Shown one piece after another: positions 1-10,053 of a stretch of 64,000 bases of DNA (the first letter of the stretch is position 1; every line of letters begins with the position of its first letter). The notes under the pieces are model-generated. The model saw nothing but the letters and a program-made list of their open reading frames with translations, made no database searches and was not told where the DNA came from. Origin of the DNA: Saprospiraceae bacterium (lineage in GTDB: Bacteria; Bacteroidota; Bacteroidia; Chitinophagales; Saprospiraceae); contig JADKGF010000052.1 in the NCBI GenBank assembly GCA_016717105.1, forward strand, positions 1 to 64,000, read 5' to 3'. Both the position numbers and the translations under genes were made by a program.

Positions 1-12
1 GGATCACTTTAT

Positions 13-54
13 GAATGCCAAATAAGATACAATTCTTGTTTGGCATTTGTTTTT
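13..54 (+). terminator. Rho-independent terminator
   Basis: A 10-bp stem (GAATGCCAAA at 13-22 pairs with TTTGGCATTT at 39-48, with one G-T pair) is followed by a T-rich run. It would end a plus-strand gene lying to the left of the window. It can also act on the minus strand as the end of the purine nucleoside phosphorylase transcript. Confidence 0.6.
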
Positions 55-193
55 CAAGGCGATGGGCATTCAATCAAATTTTGTTAATTCCAAAACTAAG
101 CATCGCTCAGTTTGCCAAATATCATTTCGCACGAATACCTAAGCTGTTTTTGGGGTTTAATGAAAAGTATCAATAATTTGGTTTTGGATCTAG

Positions 194-1018
194 TTATGAT
201 TTCTCAAAGTACCTGTCCAAAATTCTATTTAGTTTTTGGGATGCACTATTTACGACAGCAATGACTTGTTCTACTGTAGTTACAGTTAGTGTTGAAGGTG
301 GAAAACAAACATTAGATACAATGGAAAATGCAGCTACTTTTATCTGGCAATGTTGTGCTACAATCACCTCAGGTATGGTGGACATTCCGACTAGGTCAGC
401 ACCCAATATATGTGCCATCCTATATTCTGCTGGAGTCTCTAGGCTTGGCCCTTGCAATCCAAGATAAACACCTTGTCTTATTGGGATTTGAATATCTTCC
501 GCTATTTTCGACAAAATTATGCGCATTTCACCATCATAAGCATGCATCATGTCTGGAAAACGCAATCCCAAACGACTATCATTTGGTCCACGTAGTGGAT
601 GGTCAGGCATCATATTGATATGGTCATTTATCATTACAATATCACCTTCTCGAAAATGTGGGTTTACACCACCAGCAGCATTAGTAATTATAAGTTTTTT
701 TATTCCTATAGCTTTGAGTACTCTGATCGGAAATGTGAGGTCTGTTGCAGAATATCCTTCATAATAATGAAATCGGCCAGACATCGCTACTATAGGCACA
801 TCACCTTTATAACCAAAAATCACCTTTCCTTCATGGCTTTCTACAGTAGATACTGGAAAGTGTGGTATTTCTTTATACGGTAAAACCAATTGATCCTTGA
901 TCGTATCTCCATAAGCACCCAATCCTGTCCCTAACACCAAGGCTTGATCTGCGCCCGTATTTATAAGTGATCGGATATAACCTGCACTTTCTTCAATTTT
1001 GTCAAAAAGAGTTTTCAT
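194..1018 (-). CDS. punA: Purine nucleoside phosphorylase (trimeric type)
   Basis: This cytoplasmic enzyme of purine salvage splits (deoxy)inosine and guanosine with phosphate into the base and ribose-1-phosphate. The 274-residue length is usual for the trimeric class. Visible family motifs are VLGTGLG near residue 30 (phosphate loop), ESHEGK, GRFHYYEGY, the central NAAGGVN, GPSLETPAEY with the base-contacting Glu, VGMSTIPEV and SNVC near the C-terminus. The start ATG at 1018 fits the family N-terminus. It is separated from the ribosomal protein genes upstream by a terminator, so it is probably transcribed separately. I see nothing odd in it. Confidence 0.95.
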   Translation of the reverse strand: MKTLFDKIEESAGYIRSLINTGADQALVLGTGLGAYGDTIKDQLVLPYKEIPHFPVSTVESHEGKVIFGYKGDVPIVAMSGRFHYYEGYSATDLTFPIRVLKAIGIKKLIITNAAGGVNPHFREGDIVMINDHINMMPDHPLRGPNDSRLGLRFPDMMHAYDGEMRIILSKIAEDIQIPIRQGVYLGLQGPSLETPAEYRMAHILGADLVGMSTIPEVIVAQHCQIKVAAFSIVSNVCFPPSTLTVTTVEQVIAVVNSASQKLNRILDRYFEKS

Positions 1019-1060
1019 TTGATGGCGATTGATAGATGACCAATGGAAAATTCGTTTTAC

Positions 1061-1095
1061 AAAAAAGGGACAAATCCATCGAATTTGTCCCCTTT
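1061..1095 (-). terminator. Terminator after rpmA
   Basis: Read on the minus strand, a GGGACAAAT/ATTTGTCCC stem is followed by a run of T. It lies just downstream of the rplU-rpmA pair and before punA, so it closes the ribosomal protein operon. Confidence 0.7.
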
Positions 1096-1177
1096 ACTTG
1101 CTAATTTAATTATTTGAATGAGTCTTACTTAAAATCGATTTTTGCAAGATAATCCAATAATTATGCTTCTTTTGATA

Positions 1178-1528
1178 TTATTCTTCTTCTGAAGAAACAA
1201 CCGGTGGTACCACTGGTGCAGCAACTACTGGTTTTGCTTTAGCTACCTGAGCTACTGTTTCTTTTACTTCATCTAACGAAGGAATGATACTAATCCATGT
1301 ACGATCATCTTTACCTCTTTTGAAGGCAACTGTACCTGCTACTTGTGCATGCACGGTAAAATCCTTACCTAAGTAAGTATTCTCTCCAGCATGAAATTTA
1401 GTACCTCTTTGTCTTACTAGGATATTACCGGCTTTAGCTACTTGTCCTCCAAATAGTTTCACACCAAGTCTTTTACTTTTACTATCCCGTCCGTTGTCTG
1501 AACTACCGACACCCTTTTTATGAGCCAT
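1178..1528 (-). CDS. rpmA: 50S ribosomal protein L27
   Basis: L27 sits near the peptidyl-transferase centre of the large subunit. The N-terminus MAHKKGVGSSDNGRDS and the following KRLGVK, GNILVRQRGTKFHAG and GKDFT segments are diagnostic. The family is normally about 85-90 residues. This protein has 116, because of a tail of roughly 30 residues rich in Ala, Val, Pro and Lys and ending in SSEEE. There is no N-terminal cleavable extension of the Firmicute type. It follows rplU by 45 bp in the usual rplU-rpmA operon and ends at a terminator. Confidence 0.97.
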   Translation of the reverse strand: MAHKKGVGSSDNGRDSKSKRLGVKLFGGQVAKAGNILVRQRGTKFHAGENTYLGKDFTVHAQVAGTVAFKRGKDDRTWISIIPSLDEVKETVAQVAKAKPVVAAPVVPPVVSSEEE

Positions 1529-1573
1529 TTTGCTTTTCTTTTTTTAGATTAGTTAATTAACTGCCAACTAAAG

Positions 1574-1885
1574 TTACGCAGAGATAGAGTCTATTTTGAT
1601 TTTAGTAAAACTTTGTCTGTGACCGTTTTTCTTTTGGTATCCTTTACGTCTTTTCTTTTTAAAGACGATAACTTTGTCACCCTTTTGGTTGCCGATGACG
1701 GTTGCATTTACTTTGGCATTGCTCAATACCGGAGTGCCTACTCGCACAGTTCCATTGTTGTCCGTCATCAATACTTGATCGAAAGACACAGATGATCCTG
1801 CGGTGGCTTCTAACTGGTGGACGAAAAGCTCTTGACCTTCTGTCACTTTAAATTGCTGACCAGCTATAGTTACGATTGCAATCAT
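1574..1885 (-). CDS. rplU: 50S ribosomal protein L21
   Basis: L21 binds 23S rRNA in the large subunit. The protein starts MIAIVTIAGQQFKVTEG, the usual L21 start. I therefore place the start at 1885 and not at an in-frame ATG 33 bp further upstream, which would add an atypical hydrophobic leader. The resulting length of 103 residues is typical. The C-terminal KKRRKGYQKKNGHRQ segment is the conserved basic RNA-binding loop. It is first in the rplU-rpmA operon, and a TACTTTTG box lies about 33 bp upstream. Confidence 0.96.
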   Translation of the reverse strand: MIAIVTIAGQQFKVTEGQELFVHQLEATAGSSVSFDQVLMTDNNGTVRVGTPVLSNAKVNATVIGNQKGDKVIVFKKKRRKGYQKKNGHRQSFTKIKIDSISA

Positions 1886-1917
1886 TGTGAATAAATTTAT
1901 TATTTTAAAAATGACCA

Positions 1918-1925
1918 CAAAAGTA
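1918..1925 (-). promoter_or_regulatory. Bacteroidota -7 box for rplU-rpmA
   Basis: The minus strand reads TACTTTTG, a match to the TAnnTTTG consensus of the Bacteroidota housekeeping sigma factor, 33 bp before the rplU start. No clear -33 TTG was seen at the right spacing. Confidence 0.45.
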
Positions 1926-1979
1926 AGAAATTTCTAATTTGAAAGAATGTTTTTTATTAAGTTTTTTATTAATTTTCCA

Positions 1980-1987
1980 TATTTTTG
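1980..1987 (+). promoter_or_regulatory. Bacteroidota -7 box upstream of the 132-residue gene
   Basis: TATTTTTG matches TAnnTTTG and lies 41 bp before the ATG at 2029, divergent from the rplU promoter. Confidence 0.45.
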
Positions 1988-2028
1988 TACTTTTACACTA
2001 TAAAAGCAATGAAATTTTAAAATAAAAT

Positions 2029-2427
2029 ATGCCAACTGTTAAAAACGAACCCAAGATTTCTGTTAGTCATTCTTTGTTTGACCAGTTGCAATCAGCAGTA
2101 AATGAGCAAGGTCAAGTCGTCATTCATGGTTCTATTACAGCAGAAGAAGAATCGGTATTCATTAGAATCTGGCCTACCACATTTCTGTTTGATTTACATT
2201 CTACCCACAAGAGTCATTTAGTTTATTTTGAAAAAATCTCAGCTTTCCCAGCTTGGACTGAAGTAAAGGCCAGATCAAGTCTTACATTTACTCTTGTATT
2301 TACTGGATTACCTAAAACTTGTCGGGTTTTTGACCTCATAGAAATTATTCCACAATTTAATGGTTTTCAAGTATCAAACATAAGACGCAATGCGCAGGAT
2401 GTGTACTTTCTCGATTTTGACCAATAA
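2029..2427 (+). CDS. Conserved hypothetical protein (132 aa)
   Basis: I do not recognise the family. The protein has no signal peptide or membrane segment and reads as a small soluble alpha/beta or all-beta domain. A central run is rich in aromatic and hydrophobic residues (IRIWPTTFLFDLHSTHKSHL). It is followed by alternating hydrophobic strands (SSLTFTLVFTGLPKTCRVFDL). Its own promoter box lies upstream and the next gene is 170 bp away, so it may be a single-gene unit. Codon use resembles the housekeeping neighbours. Function unknown; the ORF itself looks real because of its promoter, length and composition. Confidence 0.7.
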   Translation: MPTVKNEPKISVSHSLFDQLQSAVNEQGQVVIHGSITAEEESVFIRIWPTTFLFDLHSTHKSHLVYFEKISAFPAWTEVKARSSLTFTLVFTGLPKTCRVFDLIEIIPQFNGFQVSNIRRNAQDVYFLDFDQ

Positions 2428-2566
2428 CTTTTGAATAAATGACTTGTAAATTATCATGACAATCTTTTGGTGAGTTGAAAATCCATTGATGTATCCTTTT
2501 CAATCTATTGTTCCTTCCATTACATCATTTCATCTATTAAAGTGGGCTTAATTCATTTTCAAATCG

Positions 2567-2574
2567 TACATTTG
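2567..2574 (+). promoter_or_regulatory. Bacteroidota -7 box for yidC-gpsA
   Basis: TACATTTG matches TAnnTTTG 23 bp upstream of the yidC ATG at 2598. Confidence 0.5.
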
Positions 2575-2597
2575 CCGAAATTTTCAGAAAAGAGATA

Positions 2598-4470
2598 ATG
2601 GAACGCAATCAGATTATAGGTATTGTTTTGATCATGGCTACCTTCATGCTTTGGACTATCACATCAGCGCCAAGCGACGAAGAATTAAAGAAATCAAAAG
2701 GACGCAAGATTCTTTGGCTCTAGTAAATCAGACTTTACCTGAGAAAAATAGAATCTGCTTTCGTAAATGACACACTTGCACCAGTCGCAGGCAATGATAG
2801 CATTGCGATGTTAGCAAATCAGAAAAAATTCGGTCAATTTGGAGCAGCAACAGTTGGTAAAGAAAAAGATGTTATAGTAGAAAATGACTTGATTCGAGAT
2901 ACTTTTTCTTCAAAAGGTGGTATAATCAAGCAAGTTTTACTTAAAAAACATTACAAAACCATCACAGATAGTGCCGGCAACGAGACCAAGGAATTGATCA
3001 CCATGTTGGATAGCCCTGAAAATAAATTTAGTTACACACTTCCATTATCCGGTGCAGAATCTAAAACCATCAATACTGCCGACCTTTATTTCGCTGATGA
3101 GAAGAAAGGTAATGAAGTATCCTTCAAAGCATCTGCAGGTAATGGTGCTTATTTCGAACAAAAATACACCTTATCTCCAGACAATTATACCATAGATTAT
3201 ACTGTACATACTGTTGGGTTAGGAAATATCCTTGACGGAAAATCAAAAACATTGCCTTTGACATGGCAAAACCACCTTAAAAAGTATGAAAAAGGTGTTC
3301 AGTTCGAGCAAAATTATTCTACAGTATATTATAAAGAAAGTAATGAAAAAACAGACTACTGTAGCTGCGTTTCTGATGACACCCAAGAATTAAAAGATAA
3401 AAAACTTGACTGGATTGCACATACCAATCAGTTTTTTAATACCTCGCTTATCGCAAATTCAGGGCAATTTGTCCAAGGTGTGATGTCCACCAAGATGACT
3501 GATTTCAAGAATAGCAACTACGTCAAAATTGTAGAATCGGATTTCGGGATACCTCTTGCAAATTTTAATGATGGCAAATTTGACATGACTATATACACAG
3601 GTCCAAATGAATTTAGTCGACTCAAAGCATTCGGTAAAAATTTAGAGGAAATCATCCCATTTGGCTCAAGCATATTTGGCACAATAAACCGATGGGCAAT
3701 TCGTCCATTCTTTGACTTTTTGTCCAATTATATTGGATCCAAGGGTATCGTGATTATTTTGTTGATATTTTTAATCAAAATGGCATTATATCCATTGATG
3801 TATAAAATGTTGTATTCGCAAGCTAAAATGGGTGCACTAAAACCGGAATTGGCACATCTTAAAGAGAAATATAAAGATGACATGCAGAAGCAACAAATGG
3901 AAACCATGAAGATATACAGGGAATATGGTGTCAGTCCATTGGGTGGCTGTCTGCCTATGTTGTTGCAAATGCCTATTTGGTATGCGTTGTTTAGATTTTT
4001 CCCTGCATCTATCACATTTAGACAAGAACCATTCTTGTGGGCGACAGACCTATCTTCATATGACGTATTATTTAATCTTGGTTTTGAAATTCCTTTTTTC
4101 GGTGCACACGTCAGTTTATTTACTCTATTATGGGCAGTATCAACCATAGTGTACACTTATTATAATATGCAAAATATGGACCTTTCTGCAAATCCTGCAA
4201 TGAAGTATGTCCAATATTTGATGCCAATAATGTTCCTTGCCTTTTTCAATAATTACGCATCGGGCCCTCACGTGTTACATGTTCTTTAGTAACTTGATCA
4301 ATATTCTTCAAACTGTAGTTACTAAAAACTACATATTTGATGAAAATAAGATCCGGGCCGAATTAATGAAGGAGAAGGAGAAACCAAAGAAAAAATCGGG
4401 ATTTCAGGCCAAGCTTGAAGAAGCAATGAAACAGCAGCAAGCCATCCAAGAGCAGAAAAAGAAGAAATAA
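2598..4470 (+). CDS. yidC: Membrane protein insertase YidC (frameshifted)
   Basis: YidC inserts and folds inner-membrane proteins, alone or with SecYEG. The reconstructed protein of about 620 residues begins MERNQIIGIVLIMATFMLW (first membrane segment). A large periplasmic beta-domain follows, then the conserved C-terminal membrane core with GGCLPMLLQMPIWYALF. The tail is lysine-rich, as usual for this phylum. Three single-base frameshifts interrupt it: two at about 2695-2750 and one extra C at about 4264, after which the frame resumes with LTCYMFFSNLINILQ. The gene should be essential and no residues are lost, so I read these as sequence errors. gpsA follows after 24 bp and is probably co-transcribed. 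Confidence 0.9.
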
Positions 4471-4494
4471 GTACCGATAATTTAATCCAAAGAA

Positions 4495-5526
4495 ATGAAA
4501 ACAGTCGGTATCATAGGTGCCGGAAGTTTTGGCATCACTTTAGTTAAAATCTTGTCTCGCAATGTCAATGTGATAGTGTATAGTCGCAATGAAGACACTG
4601 TAACTTCTATCAACAAAGACCATCTCCATCTGGGCCAAGAGTTGCGACCCAATGTAAAAGCAACAACAGATATCAAGCTGATTACATCTAAATGTGAATT
4701 ACTTTTTGCTGTAGTGCCATCTTCAGCATTCAGACAGATGATGAGAGATTTTTGTCCTTATCTAAAGCCTTCGCATATAATTATTCAAGGAACAAAAGGG
4801 CTAGATGTAAGTAAAATCAATGATGAAGATTGGCAAAATTATAACTTTTCAAAGGCTGATGTTTGCACTATGACGGAAGTAATCAGACAAGAAAGCAATG
4901 TGGTGAGAGTGGGCTGTCTATCAGGTCCTAACTTGGCAAGAGAAATTCTTTCAGGTCAGCCTGCGGCCACAGTAATTGCATCTGAATTTGATGAAGTAAT
5001 AAAACTGGGACAAACAGTACTGAGTAGTAAGAAGTTTTTCGCCTTTGGTTCTCATGATCTCAAGGCAGCAGAGATAGCTGGTGCATTTAAAAATATAATT
5101 GCTGTCGCATCTGGTATCCTTGCTGGCATGGGTATGGGCAAAAATATGCAATCATTGCTTATCACCCGTGGATTGCGTGAAATGATCTACTTTGGTACAG
5201 CTATGGGCACAAGTGGGGCAGCATACCTTGGAGTCGCGGGTATTGGCGACCTTATAGCCACCGCTACGAGTGAAGATAGCCGCAATTATACATTTGGAAA
5301 ACGGTTTGCAAGTGGTGAAGACTTTAATCACATCATGGCTACATCTACCGAAGTTGTCGAAGGTGTAAGAACACTAAAGATAATCAACCAATTAGCCAAA
5401 AACGACAAACTCAATCTACCTATTGTTACAGTATTGAATAAGGTGATTTATGAAGATCTGGATATACAGCGTGGTTTGGATTTTTTGATGAATGACAATT
5501 ATGCTGTTGATGTTGATTTCTTGTAA
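4495..5526 (+). CDS. gpsA: Glycerol-3-phosphate dehydrogenase [NAD(P)+]
   Basis: This cytoplasmic enzyme reduces dihydroxyacetone phosphate to sn-glycerol-3-phosphate, the backbone of phospholipids. The 343-residue chain opens with a Rossmann motif, GIIGAGSFG (residues 5-13). It then shows the family signatures IIIQGTKGLD, GCLSGPNLAREI, AGAFKNIIAVASG with the catalytic lysine region, and SRNYTFGKRFASG with the substrate-binding Arg. Length is typical. It sits 24 bp after yidC, linking two membrane-biogenesis functions in one unit. Confidence 0.95.
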   Translation: MKTVGIIGAGSFGITLVKILSRNVNVIVYSRNEDTVTSINKDHLHLGQELRPNVKATTDIKLITSKCELLFAVVPSSAFRQMMRDFCPYLKPSHIIIQGTKGLDVSKINDEDWQNYNFSKADVCTMTEVIRQESNVVRVGCLSGPNLAREILSGQPAATVIASEFDEVIKLGQTVLSSKKFFAFGSHDLKAAEIAGAFKNIIAVASGILAGMGMGKNMQSLLITRGLREMIYFGTAMGTSGAAYLGVAGIGDLIATATSEDSRNYTFGKRFASGEDFNHIMATSTEVVEGVRTLKIINQLAKNDKLNLPIVTVLNKVIYEDLDIQRGLDFLMNDNYAVDVDFL

Positions 5527-5576
5527 TAGAAAGATTATAAAAAATATTTGTAGTTTTACCGTTTCAATTTATTGAA

Positions 5577-5981
5577 GTGAGAAATGTATTCGGAATATTT
5601 ACCGCGTTGGTGACAGCTGCGCTCATTATCATCATGGCACAAATGATTAGGGAAGGACTGTATCCTCAACCTGCAGATATCGATCTGAAAAACAGATCGG
5701 AAAAGATTGCTTGGACATCATCACTTCCTGACAATGCATTTATCATTATAGCCATAAGTCATGGTATCGGATCTTTTGCGGCCGGTCTAATCGCAGGGTT
5801 GGTAGCAGGTAGAAGCAGAATGTCCACAGGGATGATTGCCATGAGTATTATTTTTATGGTAGTCATGATTTATTTATTTACCTATAATTTCCCTGTTTGG
5901 TTTGTTATTTCAGACACGGTTGCAACAGCTATTTTAGGATTTGCAGGTGCTGTAGTAGGTAGTAGTCGAGTGAATGAATAA
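5577..5981 (+). CDS. Small multi-pass membrane protein, unknown function
   Basis: This 134-residue protein starts at GTG 5577, since no upstream ATG is in frame. It has an N-terminal hydrophobic segment (residues 5-24) and a polar loop with a predicted extracytoplasmic WTSSLPDNA stretch. Three more hydrophobic segments follow at about 53-80, 84-104 and 108-130; the second contains small residues (GSFAAGLIAGLVAG) typical of helix packing. No catalytic motif was seen and I do not recognise a family with certainty. It follows gpsA by 50 bp. Confidence 0.65.
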   Translation: MRNVFGIFTALVTAALIIIMAQMIREGLYPQPADIDLKNRSEKIAWTSSLPDNAFIIIAISHGIGSFAAGLIAGLVAGRSRMSTGMIAMSIIFMVVMIYLFTYNFPVWFVISDTVATAILGFAGAVVGSSRVNE

Positions 5982-6088
5982 TATGCAAACCTCGCGGAAA
6001 ATACACTTAATAATTGGTATTATCAATTGATTAACAAAAGATAATTGATCTTATACGGTTTAAAAAAACTAAAAACGAAATTTTTGAT

Positions 6089-6096
6089 TACCTTTG
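6089..6096 (+). promoter_or_regulatory. Bacteroidota -7 box for the DEAD-box helicase
   Basis: TACCTTTG matches TAnnTTTG, 22 bp before the predicted start at 6119. Confidence 0.5.
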
Positions 6097-6118
6097 CGGC
6101 TTCAAATAAAATATACCA

Positions 6119-7866
6119 TTGCAAACTTTCAAAGAATTAGGCCTGAGTGACGATTTATTAAAGTCACTTGAGGAAATAGGTTTTGTAACACCTACAGAAA
6201 TACAAAGTAAAGCTATTCCAGCATTATTGGAAAACAAACCGGATTTTATCGGTCTTGCTCAGACAGGAACAGGAAAAACAGCAGCTTTCGGGCTTCCACT
6301 TTTACACTTTGGATACCAATATAAATTACATATACGGACTCATCCTTGCGCCTACAAGAGAATTGGCACAACAGATATCAAAGGAGTTAGAAAATTTTGG
6401 TAAATACAAAAAAGGATTACGTACTCAAGTAGTTTATGGTGGTACACCAATTACTACACAAATAAGAGATATCAAAAAAAATCCGCCGCATATACTGGTA
6501 GCAACACCTGGTAGATTACAGGATTTGATAGACCGAAAAGCGGTAAAACTCGATCAGATAGAGTTTTTGGTCTTGGATGAAGCTGACGAAATGCTTAATA
6601 TGGGATTTCAGGAAGATATCGACAAGATCCTTATCGGTACACCTGATGAAAAGGTCATTTGGTTGTTTTCGGCTACAATGCCACCTGAAATTCGTAGAAT
6701 TGTAGGTACATACATGGAAAAACCTTTCGAGGGTAAGATCCATTCCGAAAGCAAAACCAATGAAAACATAGACCATAAATATATCTATGTCAACAAACAC
6801 GACAAGGAAGCAGCCTTGAAACGTGTATTGGATTATCTTACCGACTTCTATGGTGTAATATTTTGTAAAACCAAGATGGATACACAGGAATTGGCTGAAT
6901 ACCTCGAAAAAGAAGGGTATCGAGCTGAGCCACTTCACGGCGATATGTCACAATCTCAGAGAGATGCCGTCATGGCCAAGTTTAGAAATAAGTCAACTTC
7001 GATCCTTGTAGCAACAGATGTGGCTGCTAGAGGCATAGATGTGGATTCATTGACGCACGTGGTGCATTATTCTTTGCCGGAAAATCCTGAATATTACACA
7101 CACAGAAGTGGACGTACGGCCAGAGCTGGAAAAAGGTACTTCCTTGGCTATTGTGACACCACAGGACATCGGACGTATCCGATTTTTCGAACTCACGATC
7201 GGCGTGGATATCAAGCATATAAAAGTGCCACTCCAATCTCAAATGTATAATAAAAAGCTCGAGAAATGGACTGAAAAGGTACTCAATACCGATACCATAG
7301 AGCTGAACGACGAGATGAAAGCCAAAGCATCAGAAATGTTCGAAGCATTATCTAAACAAGAGTTGATGGAAAAAATTCTTGCTTTGGAATTCAATAAGTT
7401 GTACAAAAAAGTTGAAAAAGATGATCTCAATATATCACTTAGTGAGCGCAGAGATGATCGTGGAGGAAATAGAAGAGATGAAGGCAGAAGAGATGAAGGC
7501 AGAAGAGATGGACGTAGAGACGGACGCCGAGATGAAGGTAGAAGAGACGGCAGCCGCGAAAGTCGCCCTTGGGAAGACAGAGGCCCTAGAGAAGAGCGGA
7601 ATACACGTGGATATCAATCGAATCCGCACATGGAACCATATTTTGTAAATATTGGCAAAATTGACAACATACATCCTGGTATATTGATAGATATTTTGGC
7701 AAGTCATGCCGGTCTCAATAAAAAACAAATAGGTAATATCGACATTCAAAAGCGTCATTGTATCGTTGAAATCGACAAAAAGGTTTCTAAGATGGTAGAT
7801 AATGGTAAAATACTTAAGTACAGAGGCAGAAGAATCACAATTAAAAAGGAAGACTTTAATAATTAA
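6119..7866 (+). CDS. deaD: DEAD-box RNA helicase with DbpA-type RNA-binding domain (frameshifted)
   Basis: This ATP-dependent RNA helicase is probably involved in ribosome assembly or cold-shock RNA remodelling. The reconstructed protein has about 582 residues. It shows the Q motif (FxxLGL...PTEIQ), AQTGTGKT (Walker A), LAPTRELAQQ, VATPGRL, VLDEADEM (DEAD), FSATMP, VATDVAARGIDV and HRSGRTARAGK. An Arg/Asp/Gly-rich tract (about residues 445-500) leads to a C-terminal DbpA-like RNA-binding domain with YFVNIGK at its start. Two single-base deletions, in T-run and A-run homopolymers at about 6308 and 7133, break the frame. All motifs survive, so sequencing error is likely. The start is TTG at 6119, supported by the promoter box. 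Confidence 0.88.
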
Positions 7867-7905
7867 TTTTACTATTTCAGTAAATCCAAATTCACAAAAA
7901 AATTT

Positions 7906-9681
7906 ATGGAATCAATCAGAAATATCGCCATCATTGCACACGTAGATCATGGCAAGACCACACTTGTGGATAAAATAATTCACGAATGTAAAGCCATGGA
8001 TCAACGCAAAGACACAGGCGAATTGATCCTCGACAATAATGATCTAGAGCGCGAACGCGGTATCACCATTTTATCTAAAAATGTTTCCGTCATGTATGAA
8101 GGCGTTAAGATAAATATCATCGACACACCAGGTCACTCGGACTTCGGTGGTGAAGTAGAACGTGTACTCAATCTTGCTGATGGTGTTTTACTGCTCGTAG
8201 ATGCATTCGAAGGACCGATGCCACAGACCAGATTTGTATTAAATAAAGCCATTGAATTGGGCTTAAAGCCAATATTGGTGGTCAATAAAGTAGATAAAGA
8301 AAACTGCAGACCTGAAGAAGTACAAAGTGATGTTTTCGACCTGATGTACAATCTCGGTGCTACAGAAGAACAATTGGATTTTGTGACCTTGTTCGGTTCA
8401 AGTAGAGATGGATGGATGAGTTTCGAGCACGATATCCGAACTAAAGATATCAAACCATTACTACAAGCGGTTATCGATGTCATTCCAGAAGCACCATATA
8501 AAGCAGGTGCTGTTCAGATGGGCATAACATCATTAGATTTTAATGCTTTCCAAGGAAGAATAGCCATCGGCCGTGTTTTCAGAGGTGATCTTGAAGAAAA
8601 TAAAGATTACTATATCTGTAAGAAAAACGACGTGATGAAAAAAGTACGGGTAAAGGAGCTTTTTGTATTTGAAGGCTTAGGCAAAGCAAAGGTATCAAAA
8701 GTGCGTAGTGGTGACTTATGTGCCGTTGTAGGAATTGATGATTTCGATATTGGAGACTCTATTGTCGATCTCAATGAACCAGAGGCATTACCACGTATTG
8801 AAGTAGATGAGCCTACGATGAGTATGTTATTTACGATAAATAACTCGCCATTTTTCGGTAAAGAAGGTAAGTATGTTACATCTCGACACCTAAGAGAAAG
8901 ATTGTACAAAGAATTGGAAAAAAATCTGGCACTAAGAGTAGAAGACGGCGAATCTGAGGACAAATTTAATGTCTTCGGTCGTGGTGTATTGCACTTAAGT
9001 GTCTTAATAGAAACTATGCGACGAGAAGGGTACGAAATACAAGTAGGTAAGCCACAGGTCATAATCAAAGAAATAGATGGTGTAAAGTGCGAACCTGTAG
9101 AAATCCTAGTAGTAGATGTACCTGAGGTTTCATCTGGCAAAGTGATAGAACTCATTACACAGCGTAAAGGTTTGCTTAAGGTGATGGAACCCAAAGGTGA
9201 TGTTCAGCACCTTGAATTCGAAATTCCATCTAGAGGTATAATCGGATTGAGAAATAACGTGTTGACCGCTACAGCAGGTGAAGCAGTGATGACACATAGA
9301 TTTCATCAATTCGAACCATTCAAAGGTGATTTGCCTGCCAGACTGAAAGGCTCCATGGTATCAATGGAAATGGGCCAAGCCCTACCCTTCGCCATAGATA
9401 GATTGCAAGATAGAGGTAAGTTTTTTGTTGATCCTGGTGAACAAGTATATATAGGTCAGGTATTAGGCGAGCACTCAAGAGACAATGACTTGGAAATCAA
9501 TGTAATAAAAGGTAAAAAATTGACAAATATGCGTGCTTCTGGTTCTGATGAGAATATGAAGATTGCACCTAAAATCCAATTTTCATTGGAAGAAGCCATG
9601 GAATACATCAGAGATGACGAATATTTAGAAGTGACGCCTTTGAGTCTTCGTATGAGAAAAATAAATTTCAGACCAAGCTAA
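7906..9681 (+). CDS. typA: Translational GTPase TypA/BipA
   Basis: TypA/BipA is an EF-G-like GTPase that binds the ribosome, helps 50S assembly and is needed under stress. The 591-residue protein shows G1 AHVDHGKTTLV (residues 11-21), the RERGITI switch, DTPGHSDF and NKVDK. The TypA-specific C-terminal half, with ETMRREGYE, SSGKVIELITQRKG and IPSRGIIGLRN, distinguishes it from LepA. The frame is intact. It lies 39 bp after the helicase gene and is followed by a strong terminator, so the two form a translation and RNA-remodelling unit. Confidence 0.96.
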   Translation: MESIRNIAIIAHVDHGKTTLVDKIIHECKAMDQRKDTGELILDNNDLERERGITILSKNVSVMYEGVKINIIDTPGHSDFGGEVERVLNLADGVLLLVDAFEGPMPQTRFVLNKAIELGLKPILVVNKVDKENCRPEEVQSDVFDLMYNLGATEEQLDFVTLFGSSRDGWMSFEHDIRTKDIKPLLQAVIDVIPEAPYKAGAVQMGITSLDFNAFQGRIAIGRVFRGDLEENKDYYICKKNDVMKKVRVKELFVFEGLGKAKVSKVRSGDLCAVVGIDDFDIGDSIVDLNEPEALPRIEVDEPTMSMLFTINNSPFFGKEGKYVTSRHLRERLYKELEKNLALRVEDGESEDKFNVFGRGVLHLSVLIETMRREGYEIQVGKPQVIIKEIDGVKCEPVEILVVDVPEVSSGKVIELITQRKGLLKVMEPKGDVQHLEFEIPSRGIIGLRNNVLTATAGEAVMTHRFHQFEPFKGDLPARLKGSMVSMEMGQALPFAIDRLQDRGKFFVDPGEQVYIGQVLGEHSRDNDLEINVIKGKKLTNMRASGSDENMKIAPKIQFSLEEAMEYIRDDEYLEVTPLSLRMRKINFRPS

Positions 9682-9703
9682 ATTTGGTTTTAAACATATT
9701 GCG

Positions 9704-9743
9704 AAAAGGGATAACTTATTAAGGTAGGTTATCCCTTTTTTTT
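9704..9743 (+). terminator. Terminator after typA
   Basis: The GGGATAAC/GTTATCCC stem with a loop of about 12 nt and a trailing run of eight T lies 22 bp after the typA stop codon. Confidence 0.85.
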
Positions 9744-10053
9744 GATCAAAACTAGTTATAATTAATTATAATTTTCGCCATTTGTAGCAGAATTATTGAC
9801 AAGATAAAGATTAATTTTATATTAATTCAAAATACATTAAACTAATACATTATATGTATAATAATATAAAATTAACTAATTATATATTATATTAATAATT
9901 ATTCATTATATTTGAATTTATGCTATTTGGATGGTATACACTCCATTATTTGTATGTATATCTTTGTATCAGAAATTAACAGACCCCTATAAATTTCAAC
10001 CCCTAAATAACCTAACTATTTATTAGATTTTTTTAATATTCAAAACTTCTTTT
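9744..10053 (+). promoter_or_regulatory. AT-rich leader of the giant T9SS gene
   Basis: This 310-bp gap holds no ORF and is extremely A/T-rich, with several TATA/TTAATTA runs between 9820 and 9910. A TATCTTTG sequence at 9959-9966 matches the TAnnTTTG -7 box and would give an untranslated leader of about 80 nt before the ATG at 10054. No TTG at the usual -33 distance was found. Confidence 0.4.

Noticed and set aside
2695..2750. Programmed ribosomal frameshifting in yidC
   Set aside because: Three shifts of different kinds occur in one gene, and similar shifts occur in unrelated genes across the window, so sequence error explains them better.
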